Shown here piece by piece: positions 37,091-49,428 of a stretch of 64,000 nucleotides of DNA. This DNA comes from Panax quinquefolius (Eukaryota > Streptophyta > Magnoliopsida > Apiales > Araliaceae). Numbering within the stretch: position 1 is the first letter of the stretch; each line of letters begins with the position of its first letter. Below the pieces are notes generated by a model. That model saw only the letters and a program-made list of their open reading frames with translations. It made no database searches and was not told the DNA's origin. Both the position numbers and the translations under genes were made by a program. The stretch spans positions 119,785,363-119,849,362 of the forward strand of contig CM035164.1 in NCBI GenBank assembly GCA_020205615.1, written 5' to 3'.

Positions 37091-37233
37091 AGGGGATTAA
37101 TCAAGAGATATTGAAGTCAAAATTTTACGAACCAAACAGAACAACTAACCAATGCCTCAAACATCATCCTCAATACCCTGGCTCTATGACATGAGATTAC
37201 GAGATCGATGGTGAGCCCAAGCCAAATCTCTAT

Positions 37234-37710
37234 TTGGATGAGCCACGAGATGAAAAAGAGGAGACAAGTGGGGATAATGACAACAAGGTCGGTGAAGAAC
37301 TAATTGTGAGAACCAATGATGATGAGCAAATATTATTTACGCCTCAAGTGCCTTCTCCTCCACAGTTCAAGAGTCCGGTTAGATTTGCAAAACCTTGTCC
37401 GATTGGTAGTCATGTCGTCGGCAATACTCCTTGTGACGTAAAAGTGAGTACAACTTCGAAGCCATGGTTTAATGAGTTGGAGAAGATAGAAGAAGAGATT
37501 GTTGTGTCTGACAAGCTTCAATGCCAGAATCTATTCGCAGACACAATGGAAAAAATACCTAGATGTTGGACGTTCTTGAATGTGATCTTATCTAAAGAAA
37601 GCATGTTAGGTGACTTTAATACAATGGCTATCGTAAATGGGAACCTACCAAAAGCTATATTATTTCCGATGGATGGAGGGTTCCTCAACTTTCGAAGAGG
37701 AATTGGATAG
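37234..37710 (+). CDS. 158-codon ORF of unknown function in the Tat-like element
   Basis: The longest uninterrupted frame in this element. The N-terminal third is acidic (for example 'DEPRDEKEETSGDNDNKVGE'), the middle is proline-rich ('FTPQVPSPPQFKSPVRF'), and the C-terminal part is mixed with no transmembrane segment. I recognise no domain. It precedes the conserved Tat/Athila 3' untranslated words, so it may be the remnant of a gag-pol junction or an additional element ORF. Whether it is expressed is unknown. Confidence 0.35.
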   Translation: MDEPRDEKEETSGDNDNKVGEELIVRTNDDEQILFTPQVPSPPQFKSPVRFAKPCPIGSHVVGNTPCDVKVSTTSKPWFNELEKIEEEIVVSDKLQCQNLFADTMEKIPRCWTFLNVILSKESMLGDFNTMAIVNGNLPKAILFPMDGGFLNFRRGIG

Positions 37711-39186
37711 CATTGACCAGACAAAGTCAGGCTGAGACTATAAAACAAGCGCTTATTGGGAGGCAACCCAAGTTTAATTTTAATTTTTAGTTTTTATTAA
37801 GGTTTATATTAGTAGTTTTGAATTTGCATTTATTTAGAATTTAATAAAATTGCTTCTATCATGGTTTTACAGGTTATTCAAGTCAAATTTAAGTGTGGTG
37901 CCCAATTTGTTCCATGTGCTTAGCCTATTCTCCAAACTTAGCGGGCAAGGAGGAAGATTGCTATATTTTCAGGGAAGTCCTCTACTTTAATTTTTTCAAT
38001 TGTAGCCATTGAGGACAATGTCTAGTTTAAGTTTGGGGGCATTTTAGTGTCGTATTACATATAGTTAGTTATTTACATTATAGTTCGTTATGTTTTCGGG
38101 TTATTTACATTTAGTTTTTGCATTCAGTTTTTTGTTTTAAATTTTTTTTTTAAAAAAAAATCGCAAAAATAGTAGTTAGTTTACTATGTTTGTTGCGGTT
38201 AGTTTATATTTGCATGATTCCAACTATTAGATAGTAAAAGTATATTTTGTGATGATGAGGCGGAGTTAAGTAGATAAGTATAGTATTGAATATTAGGGCT
38301 TTGATGTGATTTCTTGTTATGAATTGAATCTTTTTTCCGTTTTGGCTGGTATAATTAAGGTTAAGACGTTAATACTTGACTATGTTGGTGATTAACTTTA
38401 AATTGATACATAATGGATTTCTTAAGGATAATACTAGTGTGAAGGAATGAAAGACATGAATAAAGGAGATGGCTAAATTTTGATAAAACTTAAGTTTGGG
38501 GGAAAATTTGGGATATATAAGCTTCGCTAAAAAAAAGAGAAAAAAAAAAAATTCTATCGTGGCTAGTTTTGTTTGGGGCCTTTGTTACTTGAGTAGAAAC
38601 GCGCTAGAAGGTATCTTAAAACCTAGTGCCCTAAGGTCTTTATATGGTGCGAGAGTCGTTGGTCGAAAAGCTTCGCTAAGGGTGACCTTTATTAGCCTAA
38701 TGGAATGAGACATTTATACGATCATGGTTAAAAAAAAAAAAATGGAAAAAAAGCGGAAAAAAAAGCCCCGTAATGAAAAGTAAAGCATAAGTATCCGGAT
38801 TAGACTCTTGAACTTGGTGGATGTTTGACTTTAGTTGGATCTAGCTTGTTCGTGAATTTTGTGAGTTTTCATTATGTATGATGCCTTTAAAGAGACCTAT
38901 TATGTGTTAAATTTAATTTTATATCGATTAACATTGTTGTGGAGCACACACGCACTATATCGTTGATAATATCTAAGATTTGATGATTGATTGGGAAATT
39001 CTTGATTTGTTTTAATATGATGTATTATCATGTTTACTTGATTTCTCTAAAAAGTAGGTTGAATAGACTTGTTTCTGTCATTACTGTTGGAGTCGTAGGC
39101 ATATAGATTAGTTTCATTACATTGCATTGCATAACATTTTTGTGTTTTTGCTTGAGGACAAGCAAATGTTTAAGTTTGGGGGTATT
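37711..39186 (+). other. 3' untranslated region of the Tat-like element with polypurine tract
   Basis: No coding frame of note. It includes TATTGGGAGGCAACCCAAG at about 37755, a poly-A/poly-T section near 38140-38160 and 38730-38770, and ends TAAGTTTGGGGGTATT (39171-39186), the purine tract next to the second LTR. The frame 38496-38708 is low complexity. Confidence 0.7.
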
Positions 39187-40705
39187 TGATGAGTGAGTTT
39201 TATACACATGAATTGGATACATTCGGGCTTAATTTATTGTTGTTCTCAAGTCTTTTAGGATATTTTTATGTGTTTGTGTCTATTCAAGCATGTTTCATAT
39301 TGTTTTGCAGGATTTGGGACAAAAGTTACTTGGATCGACGTTTGGGGTGGCTAGATTCGCTTTTTTTAGCCACTTGCCATTTTTACGATAGTCACTTCAG
39401 AGCCAATTTGACTATAGCTCCGGACATTATTTCGAAAACCTCAAAGAATGAAAGTTGTATATCTGCTTCTCCTCTTTCCGGAACATCTTGAATCATCGAA
39501 ATCGGAGTTCGAACGAAGAAGTTATGGCCATTTTCCCAAAGGACGTCGGAGTAAAAAATGTCAGAACTTGTAACAGCGCCGGGGCGCTAATTTTAGGCTT
39601 AATTCCAGCGTCGGGGCGCTATAAGGCAGATTCTCAGCGTCGTGAGCAGTGCTGGGGCGCTAGGGAAGAGGCTTGGTGCGGCCTGGACGCGTTTTGGGTG
39701 AATTTTGACACCTTTTTGACTCCAAATTGGATTGGGTTTGTTCCTAAACTAAAAATTGGACTTGTAACCTATAAATACATGATGTAAGACATAAAATAAA
39801 GGGGGATTACATAGTTTAGACTAGATTAAACACTCCTTTAGATTAGAACATAACCCTAGTTCTTATTAGTTTTGGAGATTGAAGCAACTTGGAGACCATT
39901 GAAGATCAAGAGAAAAGAAGCAGAGGGGAGCATCAGATTTTCTTGACAACAGATTCTATTCTCTTCTCATCTTACTTTTATCTTTTAATGTCTATTCAAT
40001 TGTGGATTCTTGGTTTTAATTCATTAATTATGAACTAATTCTTTTTATTAAGATTCCAATGGAACCTTTTATGGTTATGAATTGATTATTTAATTTATTC
40101 TAATTATTTATGTTGAAGTGAATTGTTCATCTTTCTTTGAGCTTATTGATTAATTATCTGATCAATAATTACCTTGTTACTCTAGAAGGAATTGAGAAAG
40201 GAATTCTAGGGTTAGAAGCTGGGCATGGTGACATGTGACTTAGTTATTATTTGCATGTTGAATAATTAGGTTTGTGAATAGAATGAGAATATCTATTTCG
40301 CGTACGTAACACATAAGGAATTGGGATTAGAATGAGTTTAATTCAATTATTTTGCATAGAGATATAGCAAAATTAATCTGGTTAAATAGAAGGCAATTGA
40401 TCACTCGAGAGAGGGCTTTTGGCATTTGAGAATTCTCATTAACAATTGAAGAGACATAATAATTGGGATAATTGGATAATTGGTTTATAGTTCATAATTG
40501 GGGATATTGGAGTCTTAGCCTTTATTTATCTGAATTCATTCGTTAAAATCCTAGTTTTAATTGATTAATTTAGTTTTCTTAATTAGAAAAATTCACGATT
40601 TGAGATTGTTTAAATAAAATTGATTTGATTAAGAGTTAGTAATTGGTAATTTTTATTAAATAATTCCTCGTGGGAACGATACTCTACTTTCACTTTATTA
40701 CTTGT
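39187..40705 (+). repeat. Second LTR of the Tat-like element (truncated)
   Basis: Parallels 34741-36254 and stops at CTTGT (40701-40705), where gypsy C begins. About 92 bp including the LTR end and primer site (36255-36346 in the first copy) are missing before the copy resumes at 45611. Confidence 0.85.
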
Positions 40706-41200
40706 GATCTTGTGTTGCTTATGATCTTCACGGCTTTTGGAATAAATAAGGATGTCATCAATAAAGACGACCACAAAGTGATCTAAATATTCCTTGAATA
40801 CTCGGTTCATCATATCCATGAAGGCAGCAGGAGCATTAGTCAATCCAAAGGACATGACTAGGAATTCATAATGCCGTCTTGAGTTCGAAAGTCATCTTTG
40901 GAATGTCAATGGTTCTAATCTTCAATTGGTGATATCAGGAACGAAGATCAATCTTTGAAAAGAATTTGGCTCCTTGCAAATCGGGTCAAACAGGTCATCA
41001 ATACGTGGCAATGGATACCTATTTTTGATGGTGACATGATTCAACTCCCGATAATCAATACAAAGTCGCATACTCCCATCTTTCTTCTTCACGAATGTAA
41101 ACAGAGAGCACCCCAAGGAGAAGTACTAGGGATTTAATAAAGCCAATGTCTAACAATTCCTGCAGTTGGGTCTTTAACTCGAAGTTCAATAGAGCCATTC
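40706..41200 (-). pseudogene. Reverse transcriptase fragment of gypsy C
   Basis: Minus strand. '[19 protein letters not shown]' and '[17 protein letters not shown]' are RT motifs (about 41000-41110). After a ~100-codon-scale gap with frame loss, '[20 protein letters not shown]' and '[18 protein letters not shown]' follow (about 40720-40855); the Asp-Asp pair of the F-I-D-D motif is the RT active site. The segment between, which normally carries the first catalytic Asp, is deleted. Confidence 0.88.
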
Positions 41201-41227
41201 GATATGGGGCTTTGGAAATAGGTTTTG

Positions 41228-41800
41228 TCACGGGTTCAAGGTCGATACAAAATTCAATTTCATGCTCGGGGTAGGCCAGAAGTTCTTGAGAATACGCTGA
41301 AATTTATTAACAATAGAAATATCGTTCAAAACTGACGTATTTTTGTTTAAATCTATGACATGAGCTAAGAAAGCTTGACATCCGTTTTTCAATAAACGAA
41401 TAGCTTTATAGCTTGAGATGACCGTGATTGATTTTAATGGTTTGGTCGTTTGAATTTGCATAATAGGTTGATTAGGAATATGAAAGCTAACAACCTTATG
41501 AAAACAATCAATTTTTGCATGATAAGTATTTAACCAATCAATCCCTAAAATCACGTCAAATGCAAGTATTTTTAATGAAATAAGATCGACAGGTAATGTG
41601 AGGGTACCGATTTGAACCAAACAAGACTTATAAACGATTGGATGTAATGAAGGTTTCTCCCAACGGAGTTTCCACAGATAAGTCAAAGTCTAATTTCTCC
41701 GAGTCAAATTTAATCGATGGCGCAAGTAGGAGAAATAAAAGAATGGGTAGAACCAGTATCAAATAAAGTATAGACTTCATTAGAGTTTATGATAAGCTTA
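41228..41800 (-). pseudogene. Retropepsin-like protease of gypsy C
   Basis: The minus-strand frame 41228-41686 (152 aa) contains 'LISLKILAFDVILGIDWLNT' then 'AKIDCFHKVVSFHIPNQ', the RVP_2 signature, followed by the protease-RT linker 'VLNDISIVNKFQ'. The N-terminal active-site segment lies beyond a frame break near 41700-41760. Confidence 0.8.
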
Positions 41801-43012
41801 CCCGTGATGACCTCATTCGGGTTCCTTGCTCTCTCGGGAGGTCACAACAAACGCTCTCTCAGACTCACGGTTTTGACTTTTACGGGGACGACCTTTGGTG
41901 CCTCCATCCTAGTTGAATTTGTCTTGAACGACAAAATCGAGCTAAGTGACCTTCTTCCACAATTATAACATGTTTTGACTAAGATGGCATGCTTGATTCG
42001 GATGATGTGTCCCTCTTCTCCGCATTTGAAGCATATGATAGGTGGTTTTTCTTCTTCCTTAACAACTGTGGTCTTTGGTCTTGACGTCTTTCCATCATTG
42101 TTGAATCTTCGTTTCTTGAAATGTCCATTCTTATTGTTTTGGCCCGATTACCACCAAGTGGTTACCGTGATCGCCCGTTGATTCCCTCCTCTTGTTGTCA
42201 CCGCTTGATGACTACTCTCATTGGTATTATAATTTTTTTTCTACCGCTCTCTTTTAGTTCGTTGACTCGTTATCGCGCTCCACTAATCGAGCCCTATTTA
42301 CAACATCTGAATACAAAAACACGGTTTATGAGAAATAAGATGTTGACGTATCTCAAACTTGAACCTCTTAAAACATTCGTGCCATTCTCTCTTCATTATC
42401 CACCAAGTGGGGATGAACCGTGATAACTCCGCAAATTTTGCCTCGTATTGCGACACGGCCATATTGTTTTGTTCCAACTTGATAAACTCCACCTCCTTCA
42501 TGTGGCGAATACTTTCGGGAAAGTATTTGTCGTTGAACAACTCTAGAACTTCTCCCAAGATATCTTGAAGACAAAGAAGTTGAGTACGTTTTACCGATTC
42601 CCACCAAGAATCGCCTCTCCACGCAATATAAAGGCGTGAAGGAAACCTTTTGCTCTCGGAGCATCCCAAGACATCAAATATCTTGGTAATCGCTTTATCC
42701 ATGCTCCGCTTGAAGTGGTTTTGCTCTCCTTAAACTCCGTGGTCCCACTCCTTGAATTGTTTAGCGGTATGACCACCGAGAGTTTTTTCGTGTTTCCACC
42801 TACGTTTTGGATGAGAGTCGCTCTCATCTTTCTTTGTTGCATAAATTCACATAAAGCCTCGAACATTTGATCATTCATCATTTGGTCGGTGTTATTGTTT
42901 GTACATGAGGATTGTTGCCTTCTTGATGCACATTATCCACGATTATTGATATGTGGTGAATCAACGATCGCTCACGTGCTCCATTGCTATTCTCAACATT
43001 CTCGGATGTCAT
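41801..43012 (-). pseudogene. Gag of gypsy C, frameshifted
   Basis: The start codon is at 43010-43012 ('MTSENVENSNG'). Frames 42591-42881, 42298-42702 and 42368-42664 overlap and together show the capsid-like retrotransposon gag domain ('ITKIFDVLGCSESKRFPS', 'GDSWWESVKRTQ', 'ELFNDKYFPESIRHMKEVEF', 'MAVSQYEAKFAELSRFIPTW'). The nucleocapsid knuckle is near 41940-42030. Several one-base frame changes break it; the key residues of the domain are otherwise well kept. Confidence 0.85.
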
Positions 43013-43179
43013 TTCGAGACATCGCCACAAAACAAAAGATTAATTGACATGTAACAATTATATTTATATTCTCGAATGACCAATAAAATAGCACATAAAC
43101 TTAGGTAGGTCATACTAACGAAGGTATTCCGTCTCTCCCTCCTAGTACTATTCTCACATCTTAGCCAGGATCATATCCC

Positions 43180-43194
43180 AAGCTCGATACCAAC
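43180..43194 (-). other. Primer-binding site of gypsy C
   Basis: The plus strand AGCTCGATACCAAC precedes the LTR edge CGTGGCGCCCC; the complement has TGGTATCGAGC, matching the methionine-tRNA type. Confidence 0.75.
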
Positions 43195-45610
43195 CGTGGC
43201 GCCCCAAAATTAGGTATACATCACCCATCTTGGGTAGTCGGATACATGGTATGTAATTTAAATACAACTTACTAATATAAGCGTCAGGTATAATAATACG
43301 ACATAAAGCGTGAGTTTGAATACAAATATTGTCTACTAGATATTATACAAACTCAAAAGGAGTCCTCATTACAATTATTATCACACTATTTCACGTAATA
43401 GTGAGGACTACTAATGCTATCCTCTGGACCATTACTCCGTTCCTCGACTCGTCTCGGCTATGTTCTCATTTTCAAGAGAACGGTGAAAGAAAGGGTGAGC
43501 TCAACTAGCCCAAAGAAAAATATTATGACTAAGATAATGCGTAATAAATTATCAATAGCCTTCAACATTGTTAAACTGATAAAATATAATAAACATCAAG
43601 TTTAACTGCAGCGGAACAAGCAATCCATTAAAGAGTCAAGTAGAAAATAAAATCTACTATCTTTTATGATTTAAAAGGTTTTTCATCACTGTTATAGCTG
43701 AGACTCAGCTTTAATAAATAATCCACATCATCGAATCACCCCTGCACTACGGCCAAGGATATTCTTTAGTATCACGACCACAATTATTCTCGCACTACGC
43801 CAAGAATAGTTGTGTGTATTCATTAATGGTCATGATCATGCCAACAATCTGTCCATCAATGCACTACTACCATCGAGGACTTTTACCACATCATTTGTAA
43901 TATTACTACCATGATTACAAGAATAATCCCCTCAGTCATAATCATACCAAGTCCATCCATGCTCTCTACAGCCAGCGAGATGACTTTAAAAAAATATAAA
44001 CATGAGGATGATGACAATGATATAAGAATTCAATAAAACAAGTTCAAGAATTAAGTTATTCAGAACTAATAACATCCAAATCACAACACGACATCGCTTT
44101 GTAGAGTAAAATTCAAGAATGATCGATCAAGAATATTTCCATGAAAAGATCTTTGGATGAAACGCAAATATCAAGGATATTCTACTAATTTCATGGAGTA
44201 TAGAAGTCAAAGTTTTAACCAATTTGGGTATAATAAAGAATGGAATAACAAAAGAAATCACCATGCATGCGGACTTGCATAGACAAAAGTTATTCAATGA
44301 GAATAATAATAACGGAACCAGATCGGTGAAATTCACACAAGCGGGATGTTCCACAGTAATAATAAAGATGGAACGCATCGGTGTAAAACACATGATAAGA
44401 TATTCCAACATAATGATAAAGAGCGGAACCAGTCCGTGTAAAACACACATGCATGTGATGTTCCAAAGAATAATAAAAGCGGAACCAGTCTGTGTAAAAC
44501 ACATGATGTGATGTTCCAATGTAATAATAATAAAAAAGCGGAACCCGGTCCTGTAAAACACATGCATGGATGTTCCAATGAATAATAGAAGAATGGAATA
44601 AAAGAAGAAGATCACCAAGTATAGGGGATTCACAGATACAAAGTTATTCCAATGAATAAATAAGAATGGAATAACAAAAGAAGTTCTCTTCATGAATACA
44701 AAAGAATAACACTCTTTACTTAAGATACAACAAATAATATTCCCTACCTTAGAAGAACTGAATATTGGCAAAGTGAAGTAGCAGAATACTTTTCTTCTTT
44801 CTCTATAGTTTCTCTCTCAGAGTTTCAAAGTGAATTCGTAAGAAAATAATGAAGGAATGAGCTTCTATTTATAGGAAAATAGAACGCATAGTAATTAATC
44901 CATGAACGGGTCAGATTGATTTACTTTAATCGACGGTCCATATTTAAAGCAAAATCTTTTAAATAAAATATAATATATTCTATTTATATAAAAATATTTT
45001 ACTATGCAAACACTATTATCAACACTATGCAAAACACTATACAAAATACTATGCATAATAAAATATAATATATTTTATTTATAGAATAACTTTAATAAAG
45101 TATTACATTGCTTATATATAAAGATGTTTATGTTTTATTACGTTAATAATACTGAATAAAACAAAACGTCATTATCGCTATAATAATTCATATTATTAAT
45201 CGACAATAATAGAATCAAACCGAGTGACTTCTTCACATAAGCATCAATAATCAATACCGAGTGCATCTACTATGCAACCACACACGACATCGTACTTTTA
45301 CTACCACAGAGTAGTTCAACAAAGATCAACCAGTAAAACTTTCGCCGTTATTTCAATAAAATATTTTGTCGTTTTCTCAATCCGATAATAATTACATTGT
45401 AGGGTCCACCAATGATTGAGTAGTTGTACGAATATTCCTCGCTAAACCGAATATTCTCCGAACCAATCGAATATAATATAACCACTTGCATACTTTTGCA
45501 AAATTTATAAATATTACCCACAACTATAACATTATATCAAATTATTCCATAATATTCAAAATAATATTTATAGAAAATTCATCTTTATTTATAAAAAGCC
45601 GGGTCTTACA
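43195..45610 (-). repeat. 5' LTR of gypsy C
   Basis: About 2.42 kb, ending GGGTCTTACA at 45610, complement of the LTR start TGTAAGACCC. It contains the minisatellite at 44220-44700 and the promoter motif near 44865-44874. The 214-codon minus frame at 44127-44771 is minisatellite translation and not a gene. Confidence 0.87.
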
Positions 45611-46195
45611 TTTACCAATATTAATTTCAATCAAATTAGTCTTAATTTAAACATTTTATTTTATTTTAAATTCTTCTTATATTTCTCTCTTTTCGTGTAC
45701 CATGGATGAGTTTGAGTATCAATGGCCATACACAAACATGACTCAACCAATGGAAACATGGCGCCCACAATCCATACAAAGCAGTAGCGATGGTTTGTGA
45801 AATTTGTCTTTGAAATCATATGAGTCATGATGTGCCATCGGTTGAAATTTGGTACAATATATTGGGCCAATACAAATTGAGGCAACTTCGAAGACATTGG
45901 AGGTTATCGTAGCCCAACAGAGTCGAAGGATGGCAAGAATGACTCAGCCAAGGGGAGCGGAGATTGACAGACTCGAGGCATTTTCTACATTGTCAGCACA
46001 GTTTGAGAAACTTTCGAGGATGTTTGAAGCTTTTAAAGCTCAACGTCGTCAAAGTGTGGCGGTTACTTGTGATTATTGTGCTGGAAATTATATGAGTCAT
46101 CAATGCGCCATCAGTTTCGAGCTGGTACAGTATGGTGGTGATTACCCCAACAATTATGTCTATCCCAATAACTATTATCAGGATTGGGGGTATAC
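45611..46195 (+). pseudogene. Second interior copy of Tat-like gag, better preserved
   Basis: Resumes the Tat-like sequence at TTTACCAATATT. The frame 45849-46328 reads 'QSRRMARMTQPRGAEIDRLE', 'LSAQFEKLSRMFEAFKAQRR' and 'CDYCAGNYMSHQC', a CX2C...H.C cluster that may be a degenerate zinc knuckle, then 'YPNNYYQDWG'. Similarity with the first copy stops near 46195, after which the outer element resumes. The rest of that frame (to 46328) is outer-element sequence. Confidence 0.65.
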
Positions 46196-46258
46196 TGCCA
46201 AAATAGCTGTCCTGACCCCTGCAGGAGGCTTCCTTTCGGGAGAACTAAGTCTTCCCAA

Positions 46259-46757
46259 AGGATCCAACCTTATTACGTCATCCAACTTTATACCAACCGA
46301 ACCAACCTTATCACTACCGAATATATAAAGAACCAACCTTATACCAACCGAACCAACCTTATCACAACCGAACCAACCTTATACCAACCGAATATATAGA
46401 GAACCAACCTTATCACAACCGAATATATATAGAGAACCAACCTTATCACAACTGAATATATATAGAGAACCAACCTTATCACAACCGAAGATATAAATAA
46501 CCAACCTTATCACAACCGAATATAGAGAACCAACCTTATCACAACCGAAGATATAAAGAACCAACCTTATCACAACCGAATATAGAGAACCAACCTTATC
46601 ACAACCGAATATATATAGAGAACCAACCTTATCACAACCGAACCAACCTTATCACAACCGAAGATATAAAGAACTAACCTTATCACAACCGAATATAGAG
46701 AACCAACTTTATCCCAACTGAATCAACCTTATCACAACCGAACCAACCTTATACCAT
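46259..46757. repeat. ACCAACCTTATCACAACCGA minisatellite, main block
   Basis: About 20 units of 20 bp (ACCAACCTTATCACAACCGA), singly or separated by ATATATAGAGA or AGATATAAAGA spacers. The minus-strand open frame 46379-46573 translates this as a repeated 'FGCDKVGSLYI' motif, an artefact of the array. Confidence 0.9.
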
Positions 46758-47330
46758 CATTGCCCCCCAGTCTCTTATTTATAAGGAACTTATTTATAAG
46801 AGACTATTCAAAAAGTCTCTATGGGATTTTTATCCTCGGGATTTTATCCTCGGAATTTTTATCCGGTGGATATTCATCCTTTCGGGAGATCAAAGCCTTC
46901 CCGAAGGACGTTTGTCCGACCTTATAACCCTTGCAACCTTATGCCGCCATAATATCCGTAGAATGTTCATCTTTTCGGGAGATCAAAGCCTTCCTGAAGG
47001 ACATTTGTCCGATCTTATAACCCCTGCAACCTTATGCCACCATAATATTCGTCCCGAAGGAGGCTTGACTGTTCGGGAGGACGTTGGTCCATCCCGAAGG
47101 ATATAATCTGTTTGGAAGGATGTTGGTCCGTCCCGATGGATGTTGTCCTTCCTTATAACCCCGCCGACCTTATGCCGCCATAATATCCGTCCCGAAGGAT
47201 GATCCGTTGGTGAGGATGTCGGTGTCCGTCTCGGAGGATGTTATCCGTTAGAGAGGATGTCGGTCCGTCTCAAAGAATGTGATCCGTTGGAGAGGATGTC
47301 GGTCCGTCTCGAAGGATGTGACTAGAGCGT
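46758..47330. repeat. Degenerate GGTCCGTCCCGAAGGATG repeats
   Basis: After ATTGCCCCCCAGTCTCTTATTT (a repeat of the word next to the left LTR at 34134) come many variants of TCCCGAAGGAT, GATGTCGGTCCGTCTC and CTTATAACCCCTGCAACCTTATG. Unit length is irregular. No coding sequence. Confidence 0.75.
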
Positions 47331-48178
47331 ATTCGGTTGAGAAACCCATGGCCACACGTCTATAGCTAGTGGTCCATTAACATAGTGTTTTGATTGGCTC
47401 TAAATAATTTGAACCCTGCATGCCAAACTCTTTTAAGTGCCGTTGCTTAACTAGCTTCGGAAGGCAAGACCAAAGGATCCAATGCTCTGCCAACGAGTGT
47501 TACTCCTGTCCAAAGTCGTAGAGGCTGAAGAGATGACGTCATAACATAACATGTATGACTCTTTTTCTAAATTGTAATCAAAGCACTGCATGACCTTGGT
47601 AACTCTGCAGCAACATTCTTTATATTAGAAATTTAGAAGGCAGGGTCTGGATTAAATAATGAATGGCACTTAAAGGTTTTGCACCCATGACAGGTATTGG
47701 CCAGTGAACGACGACTTATCCCATAAATCGCATGACGAATGTTGTCAATAATATTATGTATAACAAGAATTGTATATATAATACTAGTAATATCATTCGC
47801 AAAATAGGGATCCGTTAATTAAAAAATAATTGTCAAGATTAAAATTATATGCATATCAAGAATCCTAATGAATGAATGAGCACGTGAATGTCTGTATGTG
47901 TTTCTCACAAATAATTTATAAATAGAGAAAGAAATAAAAGACTTAGCTTTAGTTGAATTGTTAATGGTTCTGCATGTTACACGGATCCAAATATTTTAGT
48001 AAATCACGTAATTGCCTTGTCTTCGATCACAAAGATTAATTGTGTCGGTGATTTTTTGAATAGAATTTTTCTTTCCACAGATTAGCGTCAATATTAGCAC
48101 GACGATTTTATATACCGATTTAAATCACCAAAACAATGCAGTAATCAAAAAAGCTAACCAGCCGGTTGATGGAAGAAT
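47331..48178. other. Non-coding interior of the outer element
   Basis: No open frame or domain recognised. The last ~100 bp (48080-48178) resemble 33640-33717 beyond the left LTR. Confidence 0.5.
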
Positions 48179-48515
48179 TGTTGTGAAATCAAACTCACTT
48201 AAATACACTCATATAAACATAAATAAAGAAATATAAAGTATGAACACAAGAATTTACATGAAAATCCAATTCGGAAAAAACCACGGAGAGAGAGTAATCC
48301 ACTATAATAATATTGAGAGTAAAAGTTGTGTATTTGTGTTGTATCTCTTGTGCCCTATCATATTGTCTTCTATTATCTTCCCTAACCCTAGCTTGTAGCC
48401 ATATATATAGAAGCAACCTCCACCTGCATCCGATTAAGAGAAGGATTCCTTATCCCTCCAAATAAGGAAATACAATCCTATTTTAATAAGGACTATTCCA
48501 CTGTCATAATAAATA
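48179..48515 (-). repeat. LTR of the outer host element (right copy, truncated)
   Basis: Matches 33718-34055 closely, starting TGTTGTGAAATC, but stops after CATAATAAATA without the CCAACA end. The last ~75 bp of the left copy are absent. Confidence 0.65.
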
Positions 48516-48559
48516 TAATAGGTTTATTTTAATTGATTCCCTATGTTCATTTGGAGAAA

Positions 48560-48561
<2 letters not shown>

Positions 48562-48634
<73 letters not shown>
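48562..48634. repeat. (AT)n microsatellite, about 36 units
   Basis: Uninterrupted AT dinucleotide run on the left edge of the large hairpin element. Confidence 0.95.
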
Positions 48635-48637
<3 letters not shown>

Positions 48638-49428
48638 TGCATCCATGATAAGAATTAGATTGAACTATTCCAAAGAATCAAAGAAAATGAATAATAAGTT
48701 ATTACAAGTTGTAGTGGTTGAGGCAATTAAATTGGGACATGCCACTACAACTTGTAGCTAGGACAACTTAACATAATACTATTAATATTTTGTTATATTA
48801 TTAATATTTTGTAATATTATTCTTAATAATATTTATATTAATAATATTAATATTAATAATAATATTTTGTAATATTATTAATACTAATATTAATATTTTG
48901 TAATATTAGTATTAATAATATTAATATTAATAATAGTAATAACTAATATATATGAATATTAATACTAGTATTACTATTATTCTTATTAATATAAATATTA
49001 ATAATATTATCGATTAATATTAATCCAACTATGTAGTTCCAATAATTTACTCCTGCAGTAACTAATTTACTCACGTATTAGGTTCTATTAGGTACGGATG
49101 GAGTAAATTATTGGAAACAAAGTTGGATTAATATTAGTTGGTAATATTATTAATATTTATATTAATAAGAATAATAGTAATATTTGTATTAATATTCATA
49201 TTAGTTATTACAATTATTAATATTAATATTATTATTAATATAAATATCATTAATACTAATATTATAAAATATTAATATTAGTATTAATAATATTATTATG
49301 TTGAAGTTGTCCTAACCGCTACAAGTTGTAGTGACATGTCCCAATTTAATTGTCCCAAACCACTACAATAGTAGCTTATTCTTTTTTTGGGTTCAGTGGA
49401 ATAGTTTCATAACAACCTATTACATGGA

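Larger units (their letters stand above)
40706..45610 (-). mobile_element. Ty3/gypsy element C, truncated, minus orientation
   Basis: One LTR (43195-45610, the 5' one), primer site, gag, protease and the first half of the reverse transcriptase; it breaks off inside RT at about 40706. RNase H, integrase and the 3' LTR are absent. It is the best-preserved copy of the A/B family here for gag and protease. It lies inside the second unit of the Tat-like element, whose sequence resumes at 45611 with 92 bp lost, so there was a deletion or the insertion was followed by rearrangement. Confidence 0.85.
34741..46195 (+). mobile_element. Tat/Athila-like Ty3/gypsy element, partial tandem structure, plus
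   Basis: LTR (34741-36304), interior (36305-39186), second LTR (39187-40705) and a piece of second interior (45611-46195), the last two split by gypsy C. The interior has gag-like fragments, a 158-codon frame and a 3' region with AAGCGCTTATTGGGAGGCAA and GCTTGAGGACAAGCAAATGT words characteristic of Tat/Athila 3' regions. No RT or integrase is left, so it is non-autonomous. LTR-interior-LTR-interior order suggests unequal recombination between copies. It sits in the outer element's minisatellite region. Confidence 0.75.

Noticed and set aside
46379..46573. Minus-strand ORF with repeated Phe-Gly-Cys-Asp-Lys-Val-Gly motif
   Set aside because: Translation of the 20 bp minisatellite; unit combinations happen to keep frame.
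46259..46757. CRISPR-like 20 bp repeats with spacers
   Set aside because: Spacers are themselves repeated AT words, not unique, and no cas gene exists; it is a minisatellite.
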